A stretch of DNA of 64,000 nucleotides from Variovorax sp. 679 (GTDB taxonomy: Bacteria; Pseudomonadota; Gammaproteobacteria; Burkholderiales; Burkholderiaceae_C): positions 1 to 64,000 of the forward strand of contig NZ_RXFS01000009.1 in the NCBI RefSeq assembly GCF_003952185.1, given 5' to 3'. Under the pieces are notes generated by a model, which was not told the origin of the DNA, made no database searches, and saw nothing but the letters and a program-made list of their open reading frames with translations. Made by a program: the position numbers and the translations under genes. Positions 41,719-50,392 of the stretch are shown here, one piece after another. Position 1 is the first letter of the stretch, and each line of letters opens with the position of its first letter.

Positions 41719-42600
41719 ATGCGAACGTTCACGCGCGGCGACAGGCTGGAAGAACACGCGTCGACTTTCGACGACCATGGCGAAGACCGCCGCAAGAATG
41801 CCCAGGAGTTGGAGCGCGAGCAGCACGCCTCCATGCGGCGCGTGGTCGAGGCCACGGGCGCCTCGGCGCACGAACTGCAGCAGCTGATGCAGCGGCTGCT
41901 CGACATCGACCGCTCGGGCTCCAGCGCGGGCATCGTCGCGCAGGGCCACATCGCGGCCGACCGCATGCAGTCGGGCATGGCGACGCTGGACCTCGGCGAC
42001 GGCCACGTGGCCGAGCAGCGCGGCGACGCCGTGCAGAGCATCGATTTCTGGCTGCTCGAACCTCTGGACCCCGCGCACGACAAGAAGTGGTACGCCCGCT
42101 GGAAGTTCTGGAGCTTCATCCTCGGCGCCGCCGGCGCCGAAGCCGCGCTCACCCTGCAGGGGCTGGCGCTGCGCCCCACCGAGCCCGGAGACACGCACGC
42201 CGACCTGGTGGCCAAGGCGCGAAAGGTTCTTGAAAGCTGGCGCCGCACCTCGGAGCCGCTGTTCTGGGCGGCCGTCGAGTGCTATGTGCGGCAGCAGTCG
42301 TTCTCGCTCGAGACGCAGGCCTACCTGATGCACTGCATCGCCTCGGTGTTCGCGGGCGATCCGATGAAGCTGTCGAACGAGCAGAGCGAGCAGCTCGCGG
42401 GCGTGCTCGCCGACACGTATTGCGACGCGCTGGGCACCTCGGCGAGCATGCCCTCGGCGGACATCTACCGGCGCCTGTCGCAAGGCCTGGAAGCGACCGA
42501 TCGCGAATCCGGCCTCACCCGCAACCTGGGACGCAGCGACGCGGCCCAGATCGCGATGACGGCGCTGTTCTCGGTGATCGAGGGCTCGCGCCTACGCTGA
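41719..42600 (+). CDS. Hypothetical soluble protein
   Basis: I do not recognise this 293-residue protein. The first 60 residues are highly charged and predicted helical or coiled (EDRRKNAQELEREQHASMRR), followed by helical segments (SAHELQQLMQRLLDID, WYARWKFWSFILGAAGAEAA). A short hydrophobic patch (about 137-150) is probably too short for a membrane span. The start is fixed by AGGAG nine bases upstream of ATG. It overlaps the convergent racemase gene by 9 bases and has no obvious functional neighbours. Confidence 0.65.
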   Translation: MRTFTRGDRLEEHASTFDDHGEDRRKNAQELEREQHASMRRVVEATGASAHELQQLMQRLLDIDRSGSSAGIVAQGHIAADRMQSGMATLDLGDGHVAEQRGDAVQSIDFWLLEPLDPAHDKKWYARWKFWSFILGAAGAEAALTLQGLALRPTEPGDTHADLVAKARKVLESWRRTSEPLFWAAVECYVRQQSFSLETQAYLMHCIASVFAGDPMKLSNEQSEQLAGVLADTYCDALGTSASMPSADIYRRLSQGLEATDRESGLTRNLGRSDAAQIAMTALFSVIEGSRLR

Positions 42601-43248
42601 ACCGGCCCCGGTGCGCCGGCGCAGCGCGCGCACCGCGCTGTCGACCGTGGTCAGCACCGGCAGGCCGCTGGCAGTCTCGCAGGCGGCACGTGACCGCGCC
42701 ATGCTGAACTGGGCCAGCGCGATGCGCGTGCAGCCGCGCTCGCGCAGTGCGAGGGCCTGTGCGGCGATCAGGGCGTCGTGCCGCTGCGTGTCGCCGGCAT
42801 TCAGGGCGTCGAGTGCGCCTTCGGCGAGCGCGGTTTCGAGCGCGACGTCCGAAGGAAACTCCGGCGGCATCGAGGCCAGCGTGGGCGCGAAGGTGGCGAT
42901 CAGCCCCAGTCTTCCCTGCTGCCCCTGCGCCGCCTCGTCGATCATGGCCTCGTTCGGCTTGAGCACCGGAATGCCCGCATGCCGCCGCGCCACCGCCTCG
43001 ATACACGGCCCGAACGCCGAGCAGGTGAAGAGGATGCCCTGCGCACCCGTATCTACCGCGTACTGCGCCAGGCGCTGGAAGCGTTCGTGCATGACGTCGT
43101 CGAGCCCCTTGCCGTCGCGCGCCAGGTCGGCGGAGAGGCTGTCGTCGAGCAGGTTCATGCGCACGGCCTCGGGCCAGTCGCGCGCGAAGGCTTCGTTGAT
43201 GGGCGCGACGGAGTGCGAGAGCGCGTGGATCAGGGCAATGCGGGTCAT
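42592..43248 (-). CDS. Aspartate/glutamate/hydantoin racemase-family protein
   Basis: A 218-residue protein of the two-cysteine racemase superfamily. The first catalytic region is GILFTCSAFGPCIEAVARR and the second ERGCTRIALAQFSMA; in canonical racemases each has one catalytic Cys, here both regions contain Cys, so racemisation is plausible. N-terminal MTRIALIHALSHSVAPI is typical of the hydantoin/AroM-like branch. It is the last gene of a leftward unit with a binding protein and an aminotransferase, 17 bases after the binding protein gene, which suggests a role in amino-acid or hydantoin use. Confidence 0.78.
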   Translation of the reverse strand: MTRIALIHALSHSVAPINEAFARDWPEAVRMNLLDDSLSADLARDGKGLDDVMHERFQRLAQYAVDTGAQGILFTCSAFGPCIEAVARRHAGIPVLKPNEAMIDEAAQGQQGRLGLIATFAPTLASMPPEFPSDVALETALAEGALDALNAGDTQRHDALIAAQALALRERGCTRIALAQFSMARSRAACETASGLPVLTTVDSAVRALRRRTGAGSA

Positions 43249-43265
43249 GGGTTCAAGGCAAAAGG

Positions 43266-44177
43266 TCAGATGCCCTTGGAGGAAGGATTGGCGAAGGCAT
43301 CCTTCGTCTCGGCATTCAGCGGGTAGTTGATGTTGATGCCCTTGGGCGGGATCGGCGACATGAACCACTTGGCATAGAGCTTCTCCATCTCGCCCGACTT
43401 CATCATGCCCGAGACCACACGGTCGACCAGCGCCTTGAAGGCCGGATCGTCCTTGCGGAACATCAGCGACTGGTTCTCGGTGCGCAGGCTCTCGCCGGTG
43501 ATGATGAAGTCCTTGGGGTTGCGCGCATTCGCGATCTGGCCGGCCAGCAGGATGTCGTCGAGCACGAAGGCCTGGGCGCGGCCGCTTTCCACCAGCAGGA
43601 AGGAGTCGCTGTGATCCTTGCCCGCGAGGCTGTTCACCTCCAGGTTGCGGCCGCGGTCGGCCTCGCGCAGCAGGCGGAACGAGGTGGTGCCGCTGGTGGT
43701 GGCCACCGTCTTGCCCTGAAGGTCGGCAATGCTCCTGATGCCCGAATCGGCCTTCACCAGCATGCGCACGTTGTAGCGGAAGATGTCCGGCGAGAACGCC
43801 ACCAGCTTCTGCCGCTCGACGAGGTTGGTGGTGGAGCCGCACTCGATGTCGACCGTGCCGTTCTGCACCAGCGGAATGCGGTTGGCCGAGGTGACGGCCT
43901 GGTACTTGATCTCGATGGCCGGCATCTTCAGCTCGGCTTTCGCCGCCTCGACGATGCGGTTGCAGATCTCGATGCTGTAGCCCACGGGCTTGAGGTTGCC
44001 GTCAAGGTACGAGAAGCCGAAGGACGACTCGCGGTAGCCGAAGGTGATGGAGCCGCTGGCCTTGATCTTGGCGAGCGTGTCGTTTTCCTGTGCCTGTGCG
44101 GCCGTGAGCGGCATGAAGGCCGCGAAGACCGCCGCAAGCGCGGCAACGAAGGGAAACAGCGGACGAAGCTTGGGCAT
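43266..44177 (-). CDS. Amino-acid ABC transporter substrate-binding protein (family 3)
   Basis: A 303-residue periplasmic protein with a signal peptide (about 1-30, ending TAAQAQ). The family 3 pattern is clear: GSITFGYRESSFGFSYLDG, IPLVQNGTVDIECGSTTN and LQGKTVATTSGTTSFRLLRE; the Arg and Asp that bind the alpha-amino acid are in the usual places. The closest class is the glutamate/aspartate type (GltI-like). No permease or ATPase gene is adjacent, so it must use components encoded elsewhere or have a sensor role. It lies between the aminotransferase and racemase genes, 55 and 17 bases away. Confidence 0.85.
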   Translation of the reverse strand: MPKLRPLFPFVAALAAVFAAFMPLTAAQAQENDTLAKIKASGSITFGYRESSFGFSYLDGNLKPVGYSIEICNRIVEAAKAELKMPAIEIKYQAVTSANRIPLVQNGTVDIECGSTTNLVERQKLVAFSPDIFRYNVRMLVKADSGIRSIADLQGKTVATTSGTTSFRLLREADRGRNLEVNSLAGKDHSDSFLLVESGRAQAFVLDDILLAGQIANARNPKDFIITGESLRTENQSLMFRKDDPAFKALVDRVVSGMMKSGEMEKLYAKWFMSPIPPKGININYPLNAETKDAFANPSSKGI

Positions 44178-44232
44178 GGAACGCTCCTGGGAACGATGGT
44201 TGAGGGAAGAACGAAAGGGAAAGTGGTAGCGC

Positions 44233-45567
44233 TCAGCGCGCCGCTGCACGGGTTACCGCATCGATGGAGGCCGCGAGCCGCGCGGTGATCTCCTGCAGGT
44301 CCTGCCGCGTGGCGATGAAGGGCGGCGCCAGCAGCACGTGGTCGCCCTGCCGGCCGTCGACCGTGCCGCCGAAGGGGTAGCACAGCAGGCCGCGCGCCAT
44401 GGCGTCCTTCTTGACGGTGGCGTTGACCTTCAGCGCCGGATCGAAAGGCGCCTTGCTCGCGCGGTCGGCCACCAGCTCGATGCCCCAGAAGAAGCCCCGG
44501 CCGCGGATGTCGCCCACGTGCGGATGCGCGCCCAGCGCCTCGGCCAGCATCGCGCCGAAGGCGACGCCGTCTTCCCGCACCTTGGCGACCAGCCCGTCGC
44601 GCCGGATCACCTGCTGCACCGCGAGCGCGGCTGCGCAGGCCATCGGGTGGCCGAGGTATGTGTGGCCGTGCTGGAAGAAGCCGCTGCCCTTGGACATAGC
44701 CTCGACGATGCGGCTCTGCGCCAGCACCGCGCCGATGGGCTGGTAGCCGCCGCCCAGGCCCTTGGCGACGGTGATGAGGTCGGGCGCCACGCCCTCCTGC
44801 TCGCAGGCGTGCAGCGTGCCGGTGCGGCCCATGCCGCACATCACCTCGTCGAGGATCAGCAGCACGCCGTACTTGTCGCACACCGCGCGCACCGCCTTGA
44901 AATAGCCCGGCACCGGCGTGAGCACGCCGGCCGTGGCGCCGCCGACGGTCTCGGCCACGAAGGCGATCACCCGGTCGGCGCCCTGCGCGAGGATGGCCGC
45001 CTCCAGCTCGGCTGCCAGGCGCAGGCCGTATTGCTCGGCGCTCTCGTCGGCGCGCTGCTCGCGGTACGGATAGCAGGGCGAGACGTGCGTGGCCGGCACG
45101 AGGATGGGCGCGAAGGGTTCGCGCCGCCAGGCGTTGCCGCCCACCGCCAGTGCGCCCAGCGTGTTGCCGTGGTAGCTCTGGCGGCGCGCGATGAAGTGCG
45201 TGCGCTGCGGCTGGCCGATCTCGACGAAGTACTGGCGCGCCATCTTCAGCGCCGATTCCACCGCTTCGGAGCCGCCGCTCACGAGGTAGACATGGCTCAT
45301 GCCCTCGGGGGCGGAGCCGATCAGCTCGTCGGCCAGCTGCTCTGCCACTTCGCTCGTGAAGAAACTGGTGTGGGCGTAGGCCAGCCTGTCGATCTGGGCG
45401 TGCATGGCGGCCATCACCTCGGGATGCGCATGGCCCAGCGAGGACACGGCGGCACCGCCCGAAGCATCGAGGTACTCGCGGCCTTCGGCGTCGCGGATGA
45501 ACATGCCGTGGGAGCCTGCGGCGACGGGCGGGGTCTGGCGGAGGTGGCGGTGGAAGACGTGTGTCAT
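44233..45567 (-). CDS. Class III PLP-dependent aminotransferase
   Basis: A 444-residue aminotransferase of the omega/beta-alanine-pyruvate type. PLP-binding features: SGGSEAVESALKMAR, LILDEVMCGMGRTGT with the pyridine-binding Asp, and Lys269 in TVAKGLGGGYQPIGA as the Schiff-base lysine. These enzymes move amino groups between omega-amino acids or amines and keto acids. It is the first gene of the leftward unit and divergent from an rpiR gene whose palindromes lie in the gap. The ATG at 45567 is chosen by family length; an in-frame ATG at 45630 would place the start inside the first palindrome. Confidence 0.87.
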   Translation of the reverse strand: MTHVFHRHLRQTPPVAAGSHGMFIRDAEGREYLDASGGAAVSSLGHAHPEVMAAMHAQIDRLAYAHTSFFTSEVAEQLADELIGSAPEGMSHVYLVSGGSEAVESALKMARQYFVEIGQPQRTHFIARRQSYHGNTLGALAVGGNAWRREPFAPILVPATHVSPCYPYREQRADESAEQYGLRLAAELEAAILAQGADRVIAFVAETVGGATAGVLTPVPGYFKAVRAVCDKYGVLLILDEVMCGMGRTGTLHACEQEGVAPDLITVAKGLGGGYQPIGAVLAQSRIVEAMSKGSGFFQHGHTYLGHPMACAAALAVQQVIRRDGLVAKVREDGVAFGAMLAEALGAHPHVGDIRGRGFFWGIELVADRASKAPFDPALKVNATVKKDAMARGLLCYPFGGTVDGRQGDHVLLAPPFIATRQDLQEITARLAASIDAVTRAAAR

Positions 45568-45611
45568 GGCGGCTGGCGATCCGGCTCGGGTCGGGTTCTG
45601 TTGAATGCTGG

Positions 45612-45709
45612 ATGGAACTAACGTTTCCATTGAATTATTTCTTGGAACATTTGTTCCGTCAACTGTTAAGACAACGGCTGCGGCAAGCTGCCTCCGGTAC
45701 ATTTGTTCC
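45612..45709. promoter_or_regulatory. Three RpiR-type operator palindromes
   Basis: Between the divergent aminotransferase and rpiR genes lie three related inverted repeats: ATGGAA-N7-TTCCAT (45612-45630), GGAAC-ATTT-GTTCC (45644-45657, perfect) and GGTAC-ATTT-GTTCC (45696-45709, one base different from the second). Centres are about 30 and 52 bases apart, close to whole helical turns. They fit cooperative binding by the RpiR protein encoded at 45735. Confidence 0.7.
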
Positions 45710-45734
45710 AACAACAGCCGAAAGAGACAGGACC

Positions 45735-46601
45735 ATGGACGCGAAGGAGCAGATCCGCCAGCGTTTCAACGAACTGAGCCCCGCCCTGCAGCAGGTGGCG
45801 CGCTACGTGCTCGACCATCCCAACGAGGTGGTCACGGGCTCGATGCGCAACGTCGGCACGCGCTCGCAGAGCACGCCCGCCACCCTCGTGCGTTTCGCGC
45901 AACACATGGGTTTCGACGGCTGGCCCCAGCTCAAGGAAGCCTTCGCAGCCGACATGGGCCTGGGCTCCGAAACCTACGGCGGGCGCGCCAAGCAGCTCGT
46001 CGGCCGGGCGAGCGACCAGACCCTGACCGGCGAGATGTTCGAGGTGCAGCGCCGCAACCTCGAGGCCACGCACCAGCAGAGCGAGCAGGCGCTGCAGAAG
46101 GCCTGCGCGCTGATCGAGAAGGCGCCGGCGGTGCACGCCGCCGGGTTCAGGGCCTGCTTTCCGATCGCCTTTTCCTTCGTCTACGTGTATCGGCTTTTCC
46201 GCGCCAGCGTGCACCTGGTCGACGGCCAGGGCGGTTCGCTGGAGATGCAGCAGCGCGCCTTCGCGAAGGGCGATGCGCTGGTGGTTGCGAGCTTCGCGCC
46301 CTACTCGCGCGAAGCGCTGCAGGTGACGCAGGCCGCGAAGGCGGCGGGTTGCCGCATCGTCGCCATCACCGACAGCGTGGCCTCGCCGCTGTCGCTGCTG
46401 GCGGACGAGACGCTGCTCTTCACGATCAACAGCCCGTCGTTCTTCCCGTCGGTCGCGGCCGGGGTCGCGGTGACGGAAGCGCTGGTGGAGCTATTGGCCA
46501 GCCGCGCGGGCAAGCCGGTGATCCGGCGCATCGACCAGGCCGAGGCTCAGCTGTTCGAATCGGGGGCCTATCTCACGGCGCCGCCGGTGCGCGGCGGCTA
46601 G
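45735..46601 (+). CDS. RpiR-family transcriptional regulator
   Basis: A 288-residue regulator. N-terminal helix-turn-helix of the RpiR type (about 1-75: IRQRFNELSPALQQVARYVL, NVGTRSQSTPATLVRFAQHM) and a C-terminal SIS domain (about 125-260: VHAAGFRACFPIAFSFVYVY, GDALVVASFAPYSREALQVT). SIS domains usually sense phosphosugars, but RpiR proteins next to aminotransferase genes control amino-acid use. The start has GAGACAGG before ATG. It is divergent from the aminotransferase unit and most likely controls it through the three palindromes in between. Confidence 0.88.
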   Translation: MDAKEQIRQRFNELSPALQQVARYVLDHPNEVVTGSMRNVGTRSQSTPATLVRFAQHMGFDGWPQLKEAFAADMGLGSETYGGRAKQLVGRASDQTLTGEMFEVQRRNLEATHQQSEQALQKACALIEKAPAVHAAGFRACFPIAFSFVYVYRLFRASVHLVDGQGGSLEMQQRAFAKGDALVVASFAPYSREALQVTQAAKAAGCRIVAITDSVASPLSLLADETLLFTINSPSFFPSVAAGVAVTEALVELLASRAGKPVIRRIDQAEAQLFESGAYLTAPPVRGG

Positions 46602-46606
46602 GAAAC

Positions 46607-46633
46607 GGTCAGGTCAGGCCAGGCCAGGTCAGA
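46607..46633. repeat. Short pentamer tandem repeat
   Basis: About five copies of CAGGT/CAGGC-type pentamers in a row lie between the convergent rpiR and gntR genes and run into the 3' end of gntR. No function is apparent. Confidence 0.45.
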
Positions 46634-47363
46634 CCAGCGCCCGGGTGCGGGTGGGGTTCGTCTGGTTCAGGTAGAGCACCAGCATGTCACGCCTGGTGTT
46701 GATGTGGTCGCGCATGATGGCCTCGGCCTCGGCGCCTTCCTGCCGGCCCAGCGCCTCGACGATGCGGCAGTGCTCCGCCAGCGCCTGCAGCGCCTGCTCG
46801 TGCCGGTGCAGCAGCATCGACGCATTGCGGTTGTGGGGTCGCAGCTTGCTGTCGAATATGAGCGGCAACTGGCTGGCCCTCTGCACCGCCTCGGTCAGCC
46901 AGCGGTTGTCCGCCAGCGCCAGCAGCTTGCGGTGGAAGGCATGGTTCAGGTCCTGCCAGCGCGCGGCGCGGCCGTCGCTCCACTCCCCGGTATGGTGCAG
47001 AAGCTCGTGCTGCTCGTCGAGCATGGCCGTCAGCTGCGCCAGGGCCGCGCTGTCGAGCCCGCGCTCGCTGATCAGGCGGCAGCACATGCCTTCGAGCGTG
47101 GCGCGAACGCTGAAGGCGTCGAACACGTCCTTGGCGTTGAAGCGCCGCACCTGGAAGCCCTTGTTGGGCAAGTAGACCAGCAGCCCCTCGTCGGCCAGCC
47201 GCGCCATGGCGCCTCGCACGGGCGTGCGCGACACGCCGAGCTCGTTGGCCAGCGTGATCTCCATCAGGTGGGAGCCGGGCGCGATCTCGCCATCGAAGAT
47301 GCGGTCACGCAGCGTTTCGGCCACGGACAACGCTCGTGTCCGGGAAGGATCTGGGGGGGTCAT
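46629..47363 (-). CDS. GntR-family (FCD/FadR subfamily) regulator
   Basis: A 244-residue regulator. The N-terminal winged helix (about 10-75: VAETLRDRIFDGEIAPGSHL, LGVSRTPVRGAMARLADEGL) is followed by an all-helical FCD ligand domain (about 85-225) with the metal-coordinating Asp/His pattern (DLNHAFHRKLLALADNRWL, and HEQALQALAEH). FCD regulators respond to carboxylic acids. Its own promoter region carries repeated CGGAAA-core sequences. Target genes are not certain; the iorA gene ends about 220 bases upstream and is not divergent from it. Confidence 0.87.
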   Translation of the reverse strand: MTPPDPSRTRALSVAETLRDRIFDGEIAPGSHLMEITLANELGVSRTPVRGAMARLADEGLLVYLPNKGFQVRRFNAKDVFDAFSVRATLEGMCCRLISERGLDSAALAQLTAMLDEQHELLHHTGEWSDGRAARWQDLNHAFHRKLLALADNRWLTEAVQRASQLPLIFDSKLRPHNRNASMLLHRHEQALQALAEHCRIVEALGRQEGAEAEAIMRDHINTRRDMLVLYLNQTNPTRTRALV

Positions 47364-47371
47364 CGAAAATC

Positions 47372-47487
47372 GGAAACTGGGGGCGGCCGGAAGCGGGCCG
47401 CGCGGATGGTACGGCGGCGTACAAAAGCTTCATATCCCCAGTTTCCGTAAAAATTTTATTTCGGGACTTTTTCGATGATTACGGAAA
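47372..47487. promoter_or_regulatory. Control region of the gntR gene with CGGAAA inverted repeats
   Basis: Upstream of the gntR start, GGAAACTGGGG (47372-47382) is repeated as its exact inverse CCCCAGTTTCC (47436-47446), and TTTCCGTAA (47442-47450) is repeated as TTACGGAAA (47479-47487). The core CGGAAA thus occurs three times in alternating direction, in a stretch (47440-47510) that is strikingly AT-rich for this genome. Confidence 0.5.
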
Positions 47488-47581
47488 TTTTCTTAATTTT
47501 TGTAAACATGTTTTCGGCCAAAAGCGTTACCACGCCCCACGCCGGTTTTCAGGGCCGTCCCGGGCCCTGGCGGAAGCCTTT

Positions 47582-48043
47582 TCAGCGCGCCGCCGTCTCC
47601 GCGGCCAGGTGAATCGCGGCGCGGATCCGCGGGTAGGTCCCGCAGCGGCAGATGTTGCCGCTCATGGCGCTGGAAACGTCTTCGTCGCTGGGCTTCGGCG
47701 TCTTCCTGAGCAATGCGCAGGCCGACATCAGCTGGCCGCTCTGGCAGTAGCCGCACTGGACCACGTCGACTTCGGTCCAGGCCTGGCGCAGGGCATCGGC
47801 TTCCTTGCCCGTCAGCCCCTCGATGGTGGTGACCTCGCGGGCCCCCACCGCCTCGATCGGCGTGACGCAGGAGCGCACCGCCTCGCCGTCGAGGTGCACG
47901 GTGCAGGCGCCGCACAGTGCCTTGCCGCAGCCGAACTTGGTGCCGACGAGCTTCATTTCGCCGCGCAGCACCCACAGCAAGGGCGTGTCGGGTTCGGCAT
48001 CGACGGTGGTGGTCTTGCCGTTGACGGTGATCGTGGTGGTCAT
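47582..48043 (-). CDS. iorA: Isoquinoline 1-oxidoreductase alpha-type 2Fe-2S subunit
   Basis: A 153-residue electron-transfer subunit with two 2Fe-2S clusters. The plant-ferredoxin-type cluster uses Cys39, 44, 47 and 59 (GCGKALCGACTVHLDG); the second uses Cys96, 99, 131 and 133 (QCGYCQSG and ICRCGTY). This is the small subunit of xanthine-oxidase-family aldehyde or N-heterocycle dehydrogenases of the IorAB type, which lack a separate FAD subunit. It lies 38 bases after the large subunit gene. The substrate is not predictable. Confidence 0.9.
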   Translation of the reverse strand: MTTTITVNGKTTTVDAEPDTPLLWVLRGEMKLVGTKFGCGKALCGACTVHLDGEAVRSCVTPIEAVGAREVTTIEGLTGKEADALRQAWTEVDVVQCGYCQSGQLMSACALLRKTPKPSDEDVSSAMSGNICRCGTYPRIRAAIHLAAETAAR

Positions 48044-48081
48044 GGCGTCTCTTCTCTATTGGAGGGTACGAATGTCGGAGA

Positions 48082-50352
48082 TCAGACAAGCCGCAACGGC
48101 AGGCTGCGCAGCCGCTGGCCGGTGAGCGCGAAGACGGCGTTGGCCACCGCCGGCGCGATGGGCGGCGTGCCGGGCTCGCCCACGCCGCCGGGTTCCTCGC
48201 CGCCCGCGACGATGTCGATCTCGATGGCGGGGCACTCGTTCATGCGCAGCGGCATGTAGTCGTGGAAGTTGCTCTGCTGCACCTGCCCCTTCTCGACCGT
48301 GATCTCGCCGTGCAGCGCGGCCGAGAGGCCGTAGACGATGGCGCCTTCCATCTGCTGGCGGACAAGGTTCGGGTTGACGGCCACGCCGCAGTCGATGACG
48401 CAGACCACGCGATGCACCCGCACCTGCCTGTCCGCCGAGACCGACACCTCGGCCACCTGCGCGACGATGCTGCCGAAGGAGCGGTGGATCGCGAGGCCAC
48501 GCGCCCTCTTCGCCCCATCCGGCCCCGCCGCCGGCAGCTGGCCCCAGCCCGACAGCTCGGCCACGCGTTTCAGCACCCGCAGGTGGCGTTCGTCCTTCGC
48601 CAGCAGTGCGACGCGGAACGCCACCGGGTCCTTGCCGGCGGCGGCGGCGCATTCGTCGATGAAGCTCTCCACGAAGAAGGCGTTCTGCGAATGCGCGACC
48701 GAGCGCCACACGCCCGTGGGCATGGCCGATTCCACCGGCTCGTGCGCGACGCGCGCATTGGGGAAGGCGTAGGCCGTGTTCCAGGCGCCGTCGGTGGTGG
48801 TGTCCATGAGCGAGGGCGCGCCCATGCTCGATCCGGCCGTGGTGGTCTGCCAGGCGACCAGCGCGCCGGCTGCGTCCAGGCCCGCCCTGCAGCGCGCGAC
48901 GTAGGCCGGCCGGTAGAAGTCGTGCGCCATGTCTTCCTCGCGCGACCAGAAGAGCTGCACCGGGGCGCCGCCGGTTTCGCGCGCCAGCGTGGCGGCCTGC
49001 GTGACGAAGTCGGTGCTGTAGCGCCGGCCGAAGCCGCCGCCGAGATAGGTCACGTGCAGGTCGACCTTGGCGGTATCGATGCCCAGCGCCTTGGCCACCG
49101 CGCCGCGCGTGAAGCCCGGCGCCTGCGTCGGCGCCCAGACGGTCGCCACGCCGTCCTTGAACTGCACGGTGCAGTTCATCGGCTCCATGGTCGCGTGGGC
49201 CAGGAAGGGCACGCGGTACTCGGCCTCGATGGTTTTCGCCGCCGACCGCAGCGCGGCAGCCACGTCGCCGTCGTTCAGCTGGGCATTGCCGGGCTTGGTA
49301 CGCAGCGTCTGCGAAAGGCGCTCGATCATTTCGGCGCTGGAGAGGCTGGCGGCGGGGCCGTGGTCCCATTCGATGTCGAGCGCCTTCACCGCGCGCATCG
49401 CGTGGTACGGCGTGTCGGCGATCACGGCGACGCCGCCCGGCGTGCTGCCGGTGCCGATGAGCGTGGCGCCGACCGGCTCGAGCGACATCACCTTGCGCAC
49501 GCCGGGCAGCTTCTGGGCGGCGGTGGCGTCGAAGCGCGCCACGCGGCCGCCGGTGGTCGGGCACATCGCGATGCTCGCGTAGAGCAATCCCGGCGGGAGC
49601 ACGTCGAGGCCGAAGGTGGCGGAGCCGTTCAGCTTGGCCGCGCCGTCGACACGCCGCGCGGGCTGGCCGATGAGCTTGAAGTCGGCTGCCTTCTTCAACG
49701 CCACCTGCGCGGGCAGCGGCTGCTGCGCGGCTCTCGGCGCCAGTTCGCCGAAGCTGGCGCTCCTGCCGCTCGCCTGATGCAGCACGCGTCCGGCTTCGGC
49801 ACGGCATTCGGCCGCGGACACCTGCCACGCGGCGGCGGCGGCGCCCACGAGCATGGCGCGCGCCGATGCGCCGGCCTCGCGCACCGGCATCCACTGGTCG
49901 GTGATGCTCGACGAGCCGCCCGTGCCCGTAAGCCCCGGAATCGCGCGCAACAGCTTGCCCACCACGTGCTGCGTCGATCGCTTCATCGCGCCCTCGTCGC
50001 CGGGCCGGAAGGGCAGCGCGTCGAGGATGGCCGCCTGGTTGTTGTAGATGGCGTCGGAGCCAGCCGTCTCCAGGCGGATCTGGTCGAGCGAGGCGCCCAT
50101 TTCCTCGGCCAGCAGCATCGACAGGCCGGTGTGCGTGCCCTGCCCCATTTCCGACTGCGACATCATCAGCGTGACCGTGTTGTCGCTGCCCACCTTGACC
50201 CAGCCGTTGAGCGCGACCTGCCCCGCTGCGGTGGGCAACGGCTCGGCCGCCATGAGCCGCGGGGCGGCCGGCGTGGCCGACCAGCCGACGACGAGGGCGC
50301 CGACGGCCCCCACGGTGCCGAGAACGAAATGACGGCGCTTGAGCTTGGGCAT
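48082..50352 (-). CDS. iorB: Isoquinoline 1-oxidoreductase beta-type molybdopterin subunit
   Basis: A 756-residue molybdenum hydroxylase large subunit. The N-terminus (KLKRRHFVLGTVGAVGALVV) resembles a twin-arginine signal and suggests export of the folded complex to the periplasm, as known for IorB-type enzymes. Family blocks: MMSQSEMGQGTHTGLSMLLA, YLGGGFGRRYSTDFVTQAA and GSSMGAPSLMDTTTDGAW. A conserved Glu late in the chain (GVGEPGTPPIAPAVANAVF) is the usual catalytic base. It follows the tetR gene by 40 bases and precedes iorA; there is no cytochrome or XdhC-like chaperone gene adjacent. Confidence 0.9.
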   Translation of the reverse strand: MPKLKRRHFVLGTVGAVGALVVGWSATPAAPRLMAAEPLPTAAGQVALNGWVKVGSDNTVTLMMSQSEMGQGTHTGLSMLLAEEMGASLDQIRLETAGSDAIYNNQAAILDALPFRPGDEGAMKRSTQHVVGKLLRAIPGLTGTGGSSSITDQWMPVREAGASARAMLVGAAAAAWQVSAAECRAEAGRVLHQASGRSASFGELAPRAAQQPLPAQVALKKAADFKLIGQPARRVDGAAKLNGSATFGLDVLPPGLLYASIAMCPTTGGRVARFDATAAQKLPGVRKVMSLEPVGATLIGTGSTPGGVAVIADTPYHAMRAVKALDIEWDHGPAASLSSAEMIERLSQTLRTKPGNAQLNDGDVAAALRSAAKTIEAEYRVPFLAHATMEPMNCTVQFKDGVATVWAPTQAPGFTRGAVAKALGIDTAKVDLHVTYLGGGFGRRYSTDFVTQAATLARETGGAPVQLFWSREEDMAHDFYRPAYVARCRAGLDAAGALVAWQTTTAGSSMGAPSLMDTTTDGAWNTAYAFPNARVAHEPVESAMPTGVWRSVAHSQNAFFVESFIDECAAAAGKDPVAFRVALLAKDERHLRVLKRVAELSGWGQLPAAGPDGAKRARGLAIHRSFGSIVAQVAEVSVSADRQVRVHRVVCVIDCGVAVNPNLVRQQMEGAIVYGLSAALHGEITVEKGQVQQSNFHDYMPLRMNECPAIEIDIVAGGEEPGGVGEPGTPPIAPAVANAVFALTGQRLRSLPLRLV

Positions 50353-50392
50353 GGTGTGGTTCTTTCGTGGGGAAATCTGCGCGAACGCCGGG

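Noticed and set aside
47550..47569. Hairpin after iorA as a terminator
   Set aside because: The stem is good (7 pairs) but on the minus strand it is followed by GAAAACC, not a T-run, so it does not look like an intrinsic terminator for that gene.
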